A stretch of 5,070 nucleotides of DNA, taken from assembly GCA_946534775.1 (NCBI GenBank), contig CAMNCZ010000119.1, positions 1 to 5,070 on the forward strand, read 5' to 3'. The translations under genes were made by a program, and so were the position numbers. The stretch's first letter is position 1; each line of letters starts with the position of its first letter. This DNA comes from an uncultured Eubacteriaceae bacterium (GTDB lineage Bacteria > Bacillota > Clostridia > Lachnospirales > CAG-274). A model generated the notes under the pieces. That model saw nothing but the letters and a program-made list of their open reading frames with translations, searched no databases and had not been told where the DNA came from. Shown piece by piece: positions 1-5,070 of this stretch.

Positions 1-8
1 AAAAAATA

Positions 9-48
9 AAAACCGCAAATGCGGACAATCTGTTCGTATTGCGGTTTT
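9..48 (-). terminator. Intrinsic terminator after the CaCA exchanger gene
   Basis: AAAACCGCAA (9-18) pairs perfectly with TTGCGGTTTT (39-48). The stem continues inward with a one-base bulge: TGCG (20-23) against CGTA (35-38), then GACA against TGTT. Read leftward, the hairpin is followed by a T-rich run (the complement of 1-8), 20 bases after the exchanger's stop codon. Read rightward it is also followed by a T-rich run (45-55), so it may stop transcription from both sides. The window begins here, so any gene to the left is not visible. Confidence 0.8.
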
Positions 49-68
49 GTTTTTTATAATTTTATTTT

Positions 69-1058
69 TTACACTGCCGCGCCAAGATCTCTGTAGATAA
101 TATATGCGGTATAAAGCACATATAATATAACCATAGATATACCACCCGGGCGGTTTACTTTATGCGTTGTTCTTGTAATTATATAAATATACACATTAAA
201 TATAAGCAGTACGCAGATATCCGTAACAGCTTTCATCTCTACCGTTATCGGGCAGATAGTTGACGAAATACCGAGTACAAAAAGTATATTGAAGATATTT
301 GAACCGACTACATTGCCAAGCGCCAGGTCGTTTTCGCCCTTTCTTGATGCAACTATACTTGTTACAAGTTCGGGCAGGCTTGTTCCGCAGGCAACTATGG
401 TAAGGCCGATAAGTGTCTGAGAGAGACCGAAGCGCGCCGCGATCTCCGATGCACTGTCAACTACCAAATCGCCGCCCACTTTAATACCGATAATACCGCC
501 TATAATGTAAATAAGGCTCTGCCATAAGGGAAGCACCTTATATTCCTCGTCTTCGGGCGATTCAAGCGCATTTTTCCTTGCCGCAAGCGTGGATTTTATA
601 AGTATGAACATATACACCGAAAACATTATAAGGAAGGTAATGCCGTTCACCCTTGAGATAACATTTGATGTTGCCCTGAAAAGCTGGGCATCAATGATAA
701 CCACCATCATAAAAATGGTTGCCGCAAGCGAAAACGGGAAGTCTCGCTGCATAAGTTCCTTATTTACACCAATAGGCTTTATTGCGGCACACACGCCCAC
801 AACTACCATTAAATTGAAAATGTTTGAACCGATAACATTGCTTACCGCTATCGCGTTTGCCCCACGCAGTGCCGCAGATGCCGAAACCGCCGTTTCGGGC
901 AGGCTTGTACCCATTGCAACAATTGTAAGGCCTATAATTACACTTGGTACCTTAAAGGTTTTTGCCACCGAGGAACTGCCGTCAACAAAAAAATCGGCGC
1001 CCTTTATAAGGCAGACAAAACCAACCAACAACCATACATAAACCAATAATCTTTCCAT
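69..1058 (-). CDS. Ca2+/cation antiporter (CaCA family, YrbG-like sodium/calcium exchanger)
   Basis: This is a 329-residue integral membrane protein, expected to exchange a divalent cation (classically Ca2+) for Na+ or H+ across the cytoplasmic membrane. The two inverted alpha-repeats that define the family are both present. Alpha-1 has GTSLPE at residues 50-55 and SNVIGSNIFN at 73-82. Alpha-2 has GTSLPE at 225-230 and GNVVGSNIFN at 248-257. Glu55 and Glu230 match the ion-binding glutamates of archaeal NCX_Mj (E54, E213). Asn82 and Asn257 sit 27 residues after them, where NCX_Mj has N81 and D240. The hydrophobic stretches fit about ten membrane segments, split by a charged loop (about 160-176) between the halves. 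The length is normal for the bacterial family. The ATG is supported by GAAAGGCGG six bases upstream. The gene stands alone behind a manganese-type riboswitch, so Mn2+ is a plausible real substrate; that is inferred from context, not from the protein. Confidence 0.93.
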   Translation of the reverse strand: MERLLVYVWLLVGFVCLIKGADFFVDGSSSVAKTFKVPSVIIGLTIVAMGTSLPETAVSASAALRGANAIAVSNVIGSNIFNLMVVVGVCAAIKPIGVNKELMQRDFPFSLAATIFMMVVIIDAQLFRATSNVISRVNGITFLIMFSVYMFILIKSTLAARKNALESPEDEEYKVLPLWQSLIYIIGGIIGIKVGGDLVVDSASEIAARFGLSQTLIGLTIVACGTSLPELVTSIVASRKGENDLALGNVVGSNIFNILFVLGISSTICPITVEMKAVTDICVLLIFNVYIYIITRTTHKVNRPGGISMVILYVLYTAYIIYRDLGAAV

Positions 1059-1091
1059 ATCAAACCGCCTTTCTTTAAGTTATGATCATCC

Positions 1092-1160
1092 AAAAAAACA
1101 AAAAGCAAAACTTTTATTGCAGCAAAAAAAATGCTTTTTGTCACAATAAAAGTTTTGCTT
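1092..1160 (-). terminator. Riboswitch expression platform: intrinsic terminator in the exchanger leader
   Basis: A perfect 17-bp inverted repeat, 1103-1119 against 1144-1160, encloses a shorter inner stem (CAAAAA at 1123-1128 with TTTTTG at 1135-1140). On the minus strand the second arm runs into TTTTTGTTTTTTT (complement of 1092-1104), so this is a terminator for leftward transcription. It lies between the leftward promoter and the exchanger start codon, and so must be conditional for the gene to be expressed. Its 5' arm on the RNA (complement of 1144-1160) contains the 3' strand of aptamer helix P1 (1143-1152). P1 and the terminator therefore cannot both form. Confidence 0.88.
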
Positions 1161-1241
1161 ACTATTTACATACCGGACCTTCCGATCGTGCTGACGATAT
1201 TGTATACAGCCTTTCGGCTGCAAGCTACTTCCTTTTATCGT
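1143..1241 (-). promoter_or_regulatory. yybP-ykoY family (manganese-sensing) riboswitch aptamer
   Basis: On the minus-strand RNA all the helices of this class appear in order. P1 is ACGAUAAAAG (1241-1232) with CUUUUAUUGU (1152-1143), ten pairs including one G-U. The conserved loop-1 segment GGAAGUAGC follows (1232-1224). P2 is CAGCC-GAAA-GGCUG (1220-1207). P3 is ACAAUAUCG (1203-1195) with CGGUAUGU (1175-1168), one bulged A. Loop 3 reads UCAGCAC (1194-1188), and P4 is GAUC-GGAA-GGUC (1187-1176), joined directly to the CGG of P3. This lines up with my recollection of the Bacillus subtilis ykoY aptamer, including the GUAGC, CGUCA and GCAAxAC segments. One change in P1 is compensated on the other strand. 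Loop 1 has GGAAGUAG where GGGGAGUAG is usual, a deviation to note. Members of the class bind Mn2+ and switch on metal-efflux genes. No covariance search was run. Confidence 0.86.
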
Positions 1242-1246
1242 TAAAT

Positions 1247-1275
1247 ATTTTATATTATAATAAGAAAAAAGTCAA
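1247..1275 (-). promoter_or_regulatory. Sigma-A type promoter of the riboswitch-exchanger unit
   Basis: On the minus strand, TTGACT (1275-1270) and TAAAAT (1252-1247) are separated by exactly 17 bases. The expected start of transcription is near 1240, at the first bases of aptamer helix P1. That agreement supports both the promoter and the riboswitch. The transcript would carry an untranslated leader of about 180 bases before the exchanger's ATG. Confidence 0.8.
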
Positions 1276-1343
1276 GAAAAATTTTTTAAAACGCCAAACT
1301 TTTAGCTTTTTTCTCATATTTTTTTAATTTTTGGGGTGATATT

Positions 1344-1493
1344 ATGTACTTTTGCCGTTACAAGTTTTTAGCCATAGTTTTGTTCACTTTCGGTATGGGG
1401 ATGACCTCGGGTGCGTTTCTGACCTACTGGAAAACGCTTATTTTGGGGATTTTTCTTATATTTGGCGGTATATACTTGTATTTAAAAAAGTAA
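1344..1493 (+). CDS. Small two-helix membrane protein, 49 residues, function unknown
   Basis: This reading frame begins with ATG at 1344, five bases after a strong Shine-Dalgarno sequence (GGGGTG, 1333-1338), and ends at TAA. The protein starts MYFCRYKFLA and ends with two lysines. It has two hydrophobic stretches, about residues 8-26 and 31-47, split by a short turn (TYWKT). The first is rich in glycine and methionine (FGMGMTSGAF) and the second contains LIFGG. This fits a hairpin membrane protein. I do not recognise a characterised family, although small two-helix proteins of this look are common in Clostridia. No clear rightward promoter or terminator was found around it. Because no terminator follows, transcription from here could run on into the downstream operon. 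The ribosome site and hydrophobic pattern support a real gene; the role is unknown. Confidence 0.72.
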   Translation: MYFCRYKFLAIVLFTFGMGMTSGAFLTYWKTLILGIFLIFGGIYLYLKK

Positions 1494-1516
1494 GCACGAT
1501 AAACATCATTTTAAAA

Positions 1517-1534
1517 ACAAATTATATAATTTGT
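1517..1534. repeat. 18-bp perfect AT-rich palindrome upstream of the rhh-clpB promoter
   Basis: ACAAATTATATAATTTGT is identical to its own reverse complement. It ends 21 bases before the -35 box of the downstream promoter. The position suits an operator or upstream activator site for the ribbon-helix-helix protein encoded next. Palindromes of this base composition also arise by chance in AT-rich spacers, and the run of A and T could act as an UP element. It is not followed by a T run convincing enough for a terminator. Confidence 0.45.
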
Positions 1535-1555
1535 AAAAAAATTTATATAAAAGTA

Positions 1556-1584
1556 TTGACAAGTTTTATTTTTGGTGCTATACT
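1556..1584 (+). promoter_or_regulatory. Near-consensus sigma-A promoter of the rhh-clpB operon
   Basis: TTGACA (1556-1561) and TATACT (1579-1584) are 17 bases apart: a perfect -35 box and a -10 box with one mismatch. The predicted start is the purine stretch at about 1591, giving a leader of about 27 bases. The DNA upstream (1535-1553) is nearly all A and T, as in an UP element. I saw no CtsR-type heptad repeat and no CIRCE element, so the usual Firmicutes heat-shock operators are not evident. A short inverted repeat, TGTTT-TCAG-AAACA (1584-1597), overlaps the predicted start and could be a repressor site, though this is weak. Confidence 0.85.
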
Positions 1585-1617
1585 GTTTTCAGAAACAAAG
1601 AAACGGAGGCGAAATAT

Positions 1618-2250
1618 ATGGCTAAATCCGCATACAGTATTATTCTGGATGACGATATTGTTGCCGCTATAGATAAAATGGCATACAGCCTTGGCACAAA
1701 CCGTTCGGGCCTTATAAACCGCATACTTGCGGAAAAGGTATCTTATGTAACACCCGAACAGCGTATACAGCACATAATAGAGCTTGTGCTTGACAACATC
1801 AGCGATAATATGACTTTTCAGCCTCTGTCGGCAGGCACAAACCTAATGCTTAAAAGCGCCGTTAAATATAAATACAACCCCACCGTCAAATATTCGGTCA
1901 CGCTTTCAACGGGGAATCATATCCTTGGCGAATTAAAGGTAAGTTTAAGGACCCAAAACACCGCCCTGCTTGCGGAACTTGACAATTTCCTGAACAAATG
2001 GGTCGGTTGGGAAAAGGCATATCTGCCCGACAAACTTCCCGTTTCCGTACATTATACGATAGAAACGGGGCGCTTTACACGTCAGCTTGCACTGCCCGAT
2101 ACCGTAAAAAACGACGATATGGCCGCACAGGCTATCTGGGATTATATAAATGTATTTGACAGCGTTATGAAACAGTATTTCCACAACGGGGGCGATATTG
2201 ATGAAAAACCGTATCTTGCGCTTATAGCAAAATGTAAATATCCGATATAA
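1618..2250 (+). CDS. Ribbon-helix-helix (CopG-like) DNA-binding protein with unknown C-terminal domain
   Basis: This 210-residue soluble protein opens with a ribbon-helix-helix fold. A beta strand (AYSIIL, 5-10) is followed by helix A (11-25), a turn (LGTN) and helix B (RSGLINRILAEKV, 29-41). The pattern matches CopG/Arc/MetJ regulators, which dimerise and place the paired strands in the DNA major groove. Such proteins are often 45-100 residues, so the extra 165 or so residues are notable. This part looks like a mixed alpha/beta domain, with strands near 83-97 and 103-111, a helix near 114-129, a strand near 141-149 and a helix near 168-187. I do not recognise it; it could sense a ligand, bind a partner or mediate oligomerisation. 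The ATG follows GGAGG (1605-1609) by eight bases. It is the first gene of an operon with clpB, 21 bases downstream. Regulation of clpB, of itself or of other loci is inferred from position. Confidence 0.82.
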   Translation: MAKSAYSIILDDDIVAAIDKMAYSLGTNRSGLINRILAEKVSYVTPEQRIQHIIELVLDNISDNMTFQPLSAGTNLMLKSAVKYKYNPTVKYSVTLSTGNHILGELKVSLRTQNTALLAELDNFLNKWVGWEKAYLPDKLPVSVHYTIETGRFTRQLALPDTVKNDDMAAQAIWDYINVFDSVMKQYFHNGGDIDEKPYLALIAKCKYPI

Positions 2251-2271
2251 AAATACGAAAGGAGCTTAATT

Positions 2272-4857
2272 ATGAATACGCAAAAATTTACACAAAAAAC
2301 CATAGAAGCTATCCAGCTTGCGCAAAATTTATGTATTGACAATTCAAACCCCGCAGTCACAAGCGAGCATCTTTTCCTTGCGCTGCTTACGCAGGAAGGC
2401 GGCATAACAAGTGAAATTTTCAAAAAAATGGAGCTTGATACAAACCGACTTATACGCCACGCAAAGGAACTTGTTGACGGACTGCCAACGGTAAGCAGCA
2501 CCGCAAACGTATATATTGCAAACGATGCGGGCACCGTGCTTAACAAGGCGGAAGCACAGGCAAAAACTATGGGTGACGAGTATGTCAGCGTAGAGCATAT
2601 AATGCTTTCGCTGCTTGAAAACCCCACACCAAAACTTAAAGAACTTTTCCGTCAGTTCAACATCAAAAAAGAGTCGTTTTTAAGGGCATTAAAGGATATC
2701 CGCGGCAACACGCGCGTTACCACCGACCACCCCGAAAGCACTTATGATGTTTTAAACAAATACGGTCAGGATCTTGTCGCACTTGGCGAAAGAGGCAAAC
2801 TCGACCCCGTTATAGGCCGTGACAGCGAAATAAGAAACGTTATACGAATACTCTGCCGCAAGACCAAAAACAACCCCGTGCTTATAGGTGAACCCGGTGT
2901 CGGCAAAACAGCCATTGCAGAAGGTCTTGCACTGCGTATAGTGAAAGGTGATGTACCCGACAATATCAAAAACAGACGTATTTTCTCGCTTGATATGGGC
3001 GCACTTATTGCGGGCGCAAAATATCAGGGCGAGTTTGAAGAGCGTTTAAAAGCCGTTTTGCAGGAGATAAAGAAAAGCGAAGGCAAGATAATACTGTTTA
3101 TAGACGAACTGCACACCATAGTAGGCGCAGGCAAAACAAGCGGCGCCATGGATGCGGGCAATCTTTTGAAACCTATGCTTGCGCGCGGCGAACTGCACTG
3201 TATCGGCGCAACAACTCTTAACGAATACCGTAAATATATCGAAAAAGACGCTGCGCTTGAAAGACGTTTTCAGCCCGTTATGGTCAGCGAACCTACGGTT
3301 GAAGATACTATCTCCATTTTAAGGGGCTTAAAAGAACGTTACGAAGTATTCCACGGTGTTAAGATACAGGACCAGGCGCTTATTGCCGCTGCCGTACTTT
3401 CAAACCGCTATATCACGGACAGATTTTTGCCCGACAAGGCAATAGACCTTGTGGACGAAGCCTGCGCTACTATCCGCACCGAAATGGACTCTATGCCGCA
3501 GGAGCTTGACGAGATATCAAGAAAGATAATGCAGCTTGAAATTGAAGAGACCGCCCTGAAAAAGGAAGATGACAAACTTTCCGCCGAACAGCTTGAACGT
3601 GTAAGAAAGGAACTTTCCGAACTGCGTGACAAGTTCAACAGCTTAAAGGCAAAATGGGAAAACGAAAAGACTGCGATAGAAAAAGTACAGAAACTTCGTA
3701 AAGAAATTGAAAATATAAACAAAAAGATAGAAGTAGAGGAAAGAAATTACAACCTTAACGAGGTGGCTGCCCTGCGCTACGGCAAACTGCCCGAGCTTCA
3801 GAAAGAACTGACAGAGCTTGAAGCCATTGCCGAACAGGCGGAAAAAGGCGACAGCATACTGCGCGACCGCGTAACCGAAGATGAGATAGCGCGTATAGTG
3901 GGCCGCTGGACAGGCATACCCGTTTCAAAACTTATGGAAGGCGAAAGGCAGAAACTGCTTGCGCTTGAAGAAATTTTACACCGCCGCGTTATCGGCCAGA
4001 ATGAGGCAGTTGAAAAAGTTACGGAGGCCATTATCCGTTCAAGAGCGGGCATACAGGACCCCAACAGACCTATCGGTTCGTTCCTCTTTCTCGGCCCGAC
4101 GGGTGTCGGCAAGACGGAGCTTGCTAAAGCCCTTGCCGAAAGTCTGTTTGACGACGAGAAAAACATCGTAAGGATAGATATGTCCGAATATATGGAAAAA
4201 TTCAGCGTGAGCCGTCTTATAGGAGCGCCTCCCGGATATGTCGGCTACGAGGAAGGCGGCCAGCTTACCGAGGCCGTTCGCCGCAGACCCTACTCCGTAG
4301 TGCTTTTTGACGAGATAGAAAAGGCGCACCCCGATGTATTCAACGTACTTTTGCAGGTGCTTGACGACGGCCGTATCACCGACAGTCAGGGCCGAACGGT
4401 GGATTTTAAAAACACGATAATCATACTTACATCCAACCTTGGTTCGCCCTATATACTTGACGGCATAGAAAACGGCGAAATTTCAAAAGAAGCAAGGGAA
4501 AGCGTTGACAAACTGCTTAAACAAAGTTTCCGTCCCGAGTTTCTGAACCGTCTTGACGAAATAGTTTATTACAAGCCACTCGGCAAAGACGAGATAACAA
4601 AGATAGTTGACCTTATGCTTGCCGACCTTAACAAGCGGCTTAAAAACAAGCAGCTTTCGGCAGAGATCAGTGACAAGGCAAAAGAATATATCGTTGAAAA
4701 CGGCTACGACCCTATCTACGGTGCAAGACCGCTTAAACGCTATATCCAGGCAAACGTTGAGACCCTTGTGGGCAGAATGATAATAAAAGACGATCCCGAA
4801 CCCGACAGCGTTATTAAAATTGACGTTGACGAACACGGCCTTGTCTGCAATATCTGA
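2272..4857 (+). CDS. clpB: ATP-dependent protein disaggregase ClpB
   Basis: This is an 861-residue Hsp100 chaperone, close to the usual ClpB length. It forms hexamers in the cytoplasm that pull polypeptides out of aggregates, working with DnaK/DnaJ/GrpE. Domains in order: a double Clp-N repeat (about 1-145); AAA1 with Walker A GEPGVGKT (206-213), pore loop with Tyr251, Walker B FIDEL (276-280) and arginine fingers Arg331-Arg332; a coiled-coil middle domain (about 402-528); AAA2 with Walker A GPTGVGKT (608-615), pore loop GYVGYE (655-660), Walker B LFDE (678-681), sensor-1 region TSNLG (720-724), arginine finger Arg760 and sensor-2 GAR (817-819). The long middle domain and lack of an IGF/LGF-type ClpP-docking loop separate it from ClpA, ClpC and ClpE, so it should not feed ClpP. 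All catalytic residues looked for are present. AAGGAG (2259-2264) lies seven bases before the ATG. It shares the upstream promoter with the ribbon-helix-helix gene. Confidence 0.98.
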   Translation: MNTQKFTQKTIEAIQLAQNLCIDNSNPAVTSEHLFLALLTQEGGITSEIFKKMELDTNRLIRHAKELVDGLPTVSSTANVYIANDAGTVLNKAEAQAKTMGDEYVSVEHIMLSLLENPTPKLKELFRQFNIKKESFLRALKDIRGNTRVTTDHPESTYDVLNKYGQDLVALGERGKLDPVIGRDSEIRNVIRILCRKTKNNPVLIGEPGVGKTAIAEGLALRIVKGDVPDNIKNRRIFSLDMGALIAGAKYQGEFEERLKAVLQEIKKSEGKIILFIDELHTIVGAGKTSGAMDAGNLLKPMLARGELHCIGATTLNEYRKYIEKDAALERRFQPVMVSEPTVEDTISILRGLKERYEVFHGVKIQDQALIAAAVLSNRYITDRFLPDKAIDLVDEACATIRTEMDSMPQELDEISRKIMQLEIEETALKKEDDKLSAEQLERVRKELSELRDKFNSLKAKWENEKTAIEKVQKLRKEIENINKKIEVEERNYNLNEVAALRYGKLPELQKELTELEAIAEQAEKGDSILRDRVTEDEIARIVGRWTGIPVSKLMEGERQKLLALEEILHRRVIGQNEAVEKVTEAIIRSRAGIQDPNRPIGSFLFLGPTGVGKTELAKALAESLFDDEKNIVRIDMSEYMEKFSVSRLIGAPPGYVGYEEGGQLTEAVRRRPYSVVLFDEIEKAHPDVFNVLLQVLDDGRITDSQGRTVDFKNTIIILTSNLGSPYILDGIENGEISKEARESVDKLLKQSFRPEFLNRLDEIVYYKPLGKDEITKIVDLMLADLNKRLKNKQLSAEISDKAKEYIVENGYDPIYGARPLKRYIQANVETLVGRMIIKDDPEPDSVIKIDVDEHGLVCNI

Positions 4858-4868
4858 TATTCCTCCAA

Positions 4869-4906
4869 AAAACGGGACGTGTTCAATTCACGTCCCGTTT
4901 TGCCGT
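4869..4906 (+). terminator. Intrinsic terminator after clpB
   Basis: AAAACGGGACGTG (4869-4881) pairs perfectly with CACGTCCCGTTTT (4889-4901) around a seven-base loop. It starts 11 bases after the clpB stop codon. The rightward T run is short (4898-4901, then GCCGTTTATT). Read leftward, the left arm ends in a T run (complement of 4867-4872), so the hairpin can also terminate the converging gene whose stop is at 4917. Confidence 0.88.
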
Positions 4907-4916
4907 TTATTATATT

Positions 4917-5070
4917 TCACCTTACCCTTTTGCTTACTTCCTCGGGGATATGGTCCAGTATAAATTGTTTTACAAATTCAAAATCCTCTTCGGATGTATA
5001 TACTTGATTATGCGAGAATGGCGCATTAATAAAAATAGTATGGCGAAATTTTGATATCTTCACTTTTTTT
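4917..5070 (-). CDS. 3' end of an unidentified leftward gene (partial)
   Basis: Reading leftward from the window edge, one frame stays open for 50 codons and stops at TGA (complement of 4917-4919), just before the shared terminator. The visible residues include KISKFRHTIFINAPFSH, then a charged segment (TSEEDFEFVKQF) and an end rich in Glu, Lys and Arg (PEEVSKRVR). It looks soluble and helical at the end. I do not recognise a family. A GTG at 5063-5061 could be a start, which would make this a protein of about 48 residues, but the region upstream is outside the window, so it may equally be the tail of a longer gene. Support comes from the open frame, the codon pattern and the terminator just past the stop. 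Confidence 0.5.
   Translation of the reverse strand, partial: KKVKISKFRHTIFINAPFSHNQVYTSEEDFEFVKQFILDHIPEEVSKRVR

Noticed and set aside
589..1041. Rightward 150-residue frame opposite the exchanger
   Set aside because: It is antisense to a well-supported CaCA gene with both alpha-repeats, and has no ribosome-binding site or recognisable domain.
1233..1261. Possible rightward promoter for the 49-residue gene, with TATAAT at 1256-1261
   Set aside because: The -10 match is perfect, but the base run 17 upstream (TTTTAT) is a poor -35 box and the hexamer lies within the AT-rich leftward promoter, so the match may be incidental.
1082..1327. Rightward 81-residue frame across the exchanger leader
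   Set aside because: It overlaps the riboswitch, terminator and promoter of the leftward unit, its composition is Lys/Phe/Asn-rich as expected of untranslated AT-rich DNA, and it has no Shine-Dalgarno sequence.
1535..1617. CtsR or CIRCE (HrcA) operator ahead of the clpB operon
   Set aside because: No tandem GGTCAAA-type heptads and no TTAGCACTC-N9-GAGTGCTAA element could be found in either orientation.
1352..1672. Rightward 106-residue frame over the small membrane protein gene and the rhh promoter
   Set aside because: It runs through the promoter, the palindrome and the start of the ribbon-helix-helix gene in another frame. The 49-residue frame at 1344 has the ribosome-binding site.
2680..2780. 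Internal start for a short ClpB form lacking the N-domain, as in Escherichia coli
   Set aside because: Around residues 141-165 there is no in-frame ATG or GTG preceded by a ribosome-binding site, so a second product is not supported here.
3408..4329. Antisense and out-of-frame open frames within clpB
   Set aside because: They are low-complexity (Ser/Phe-rich) shadows of the clpB coding sequence, typical of the strand opposite a coiled-coil-rich gene.
2272..4857. Assignment as ClpC or ClpA instead of ClpB
   Set aside because: The middle domain is about 125 residues of coiled coil and no IGF/LGF ClpP-docking loop is visible in the second AAA module, which fits ClpB only.

Overview
The window looks like chromosomal DNA of a low-to-moderate-GC member of the Firmicutes, probably class Clostridia. 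The grounds are very AT-rich spacers, strong purine-rich Shine-Dalgarno sequences, textbook TTGACA/TATAAT-type promoters, intrinsic terminators, heavy use of ATA for isoleucine and the standard genetic code. I see no insertion sequence, CRISPR array, rRNA, tRNA or prophage gene. The genus cannot be told from the sequence alone.

Left part (1-1275), leftward transcription. A Ca2+/cation antiporter (CaCA, YrbG-like) of 329 residues runs from 1058 down to 69 and ends at a hairpin terminator (9-48). Its roughly 180-base leader is the most informative non-coding element in the window. A promoter (TTGACT, 17 bases, TAAAAT) fires directly into an RNA that folds, helix by helix, as a yybP-ykoY (manganese) riboswitch aptamer. 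A very strong intrinsic terminator follows, and its 5' arm is the 3' strand of aptamer helix P1. The arrangement predicts a transcriptional ON switch: metal-bound aptamer, no terminator, exchanger made. It also suggests that the exchanger handles Mn2+ or protects against it.

Middle part (1344-1617), rightward. A 49-residue, two-helix membrane protein gene with a good Shine-Dalgarno sequence sits between the divergent units. After it comes an AT-rich spacer with an 18-bp perfect palindrome and a near-consensus promoter (TTGACA, 17 bases, TATACT).

Right part (1618-4857), rightward. This promoter drives a two-gene unit. The first gene encodes a 210-residue protein with an N-terminal ribbon-helix-helix DNA-binding domain and an unrecognised C-terminal domain. 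The second, 21 bases later, encodes a full-length ClpB disaggregase (861 residues). I found no CtsR or CIRCE-like operator, so the ribbon-helix-helix protein is a candidate local regulator of clpB. The unit ends at a strong hairpin terminator (4869-4901). Facing it, at the right edge, is the 3' end of an unidentified leftward gene (4917-5070).

The two things most worth following up are the manganese-type riboswitch in front of a CaCA exchanger and the ribbon-helix-helix/clpB operon with its palindrome.
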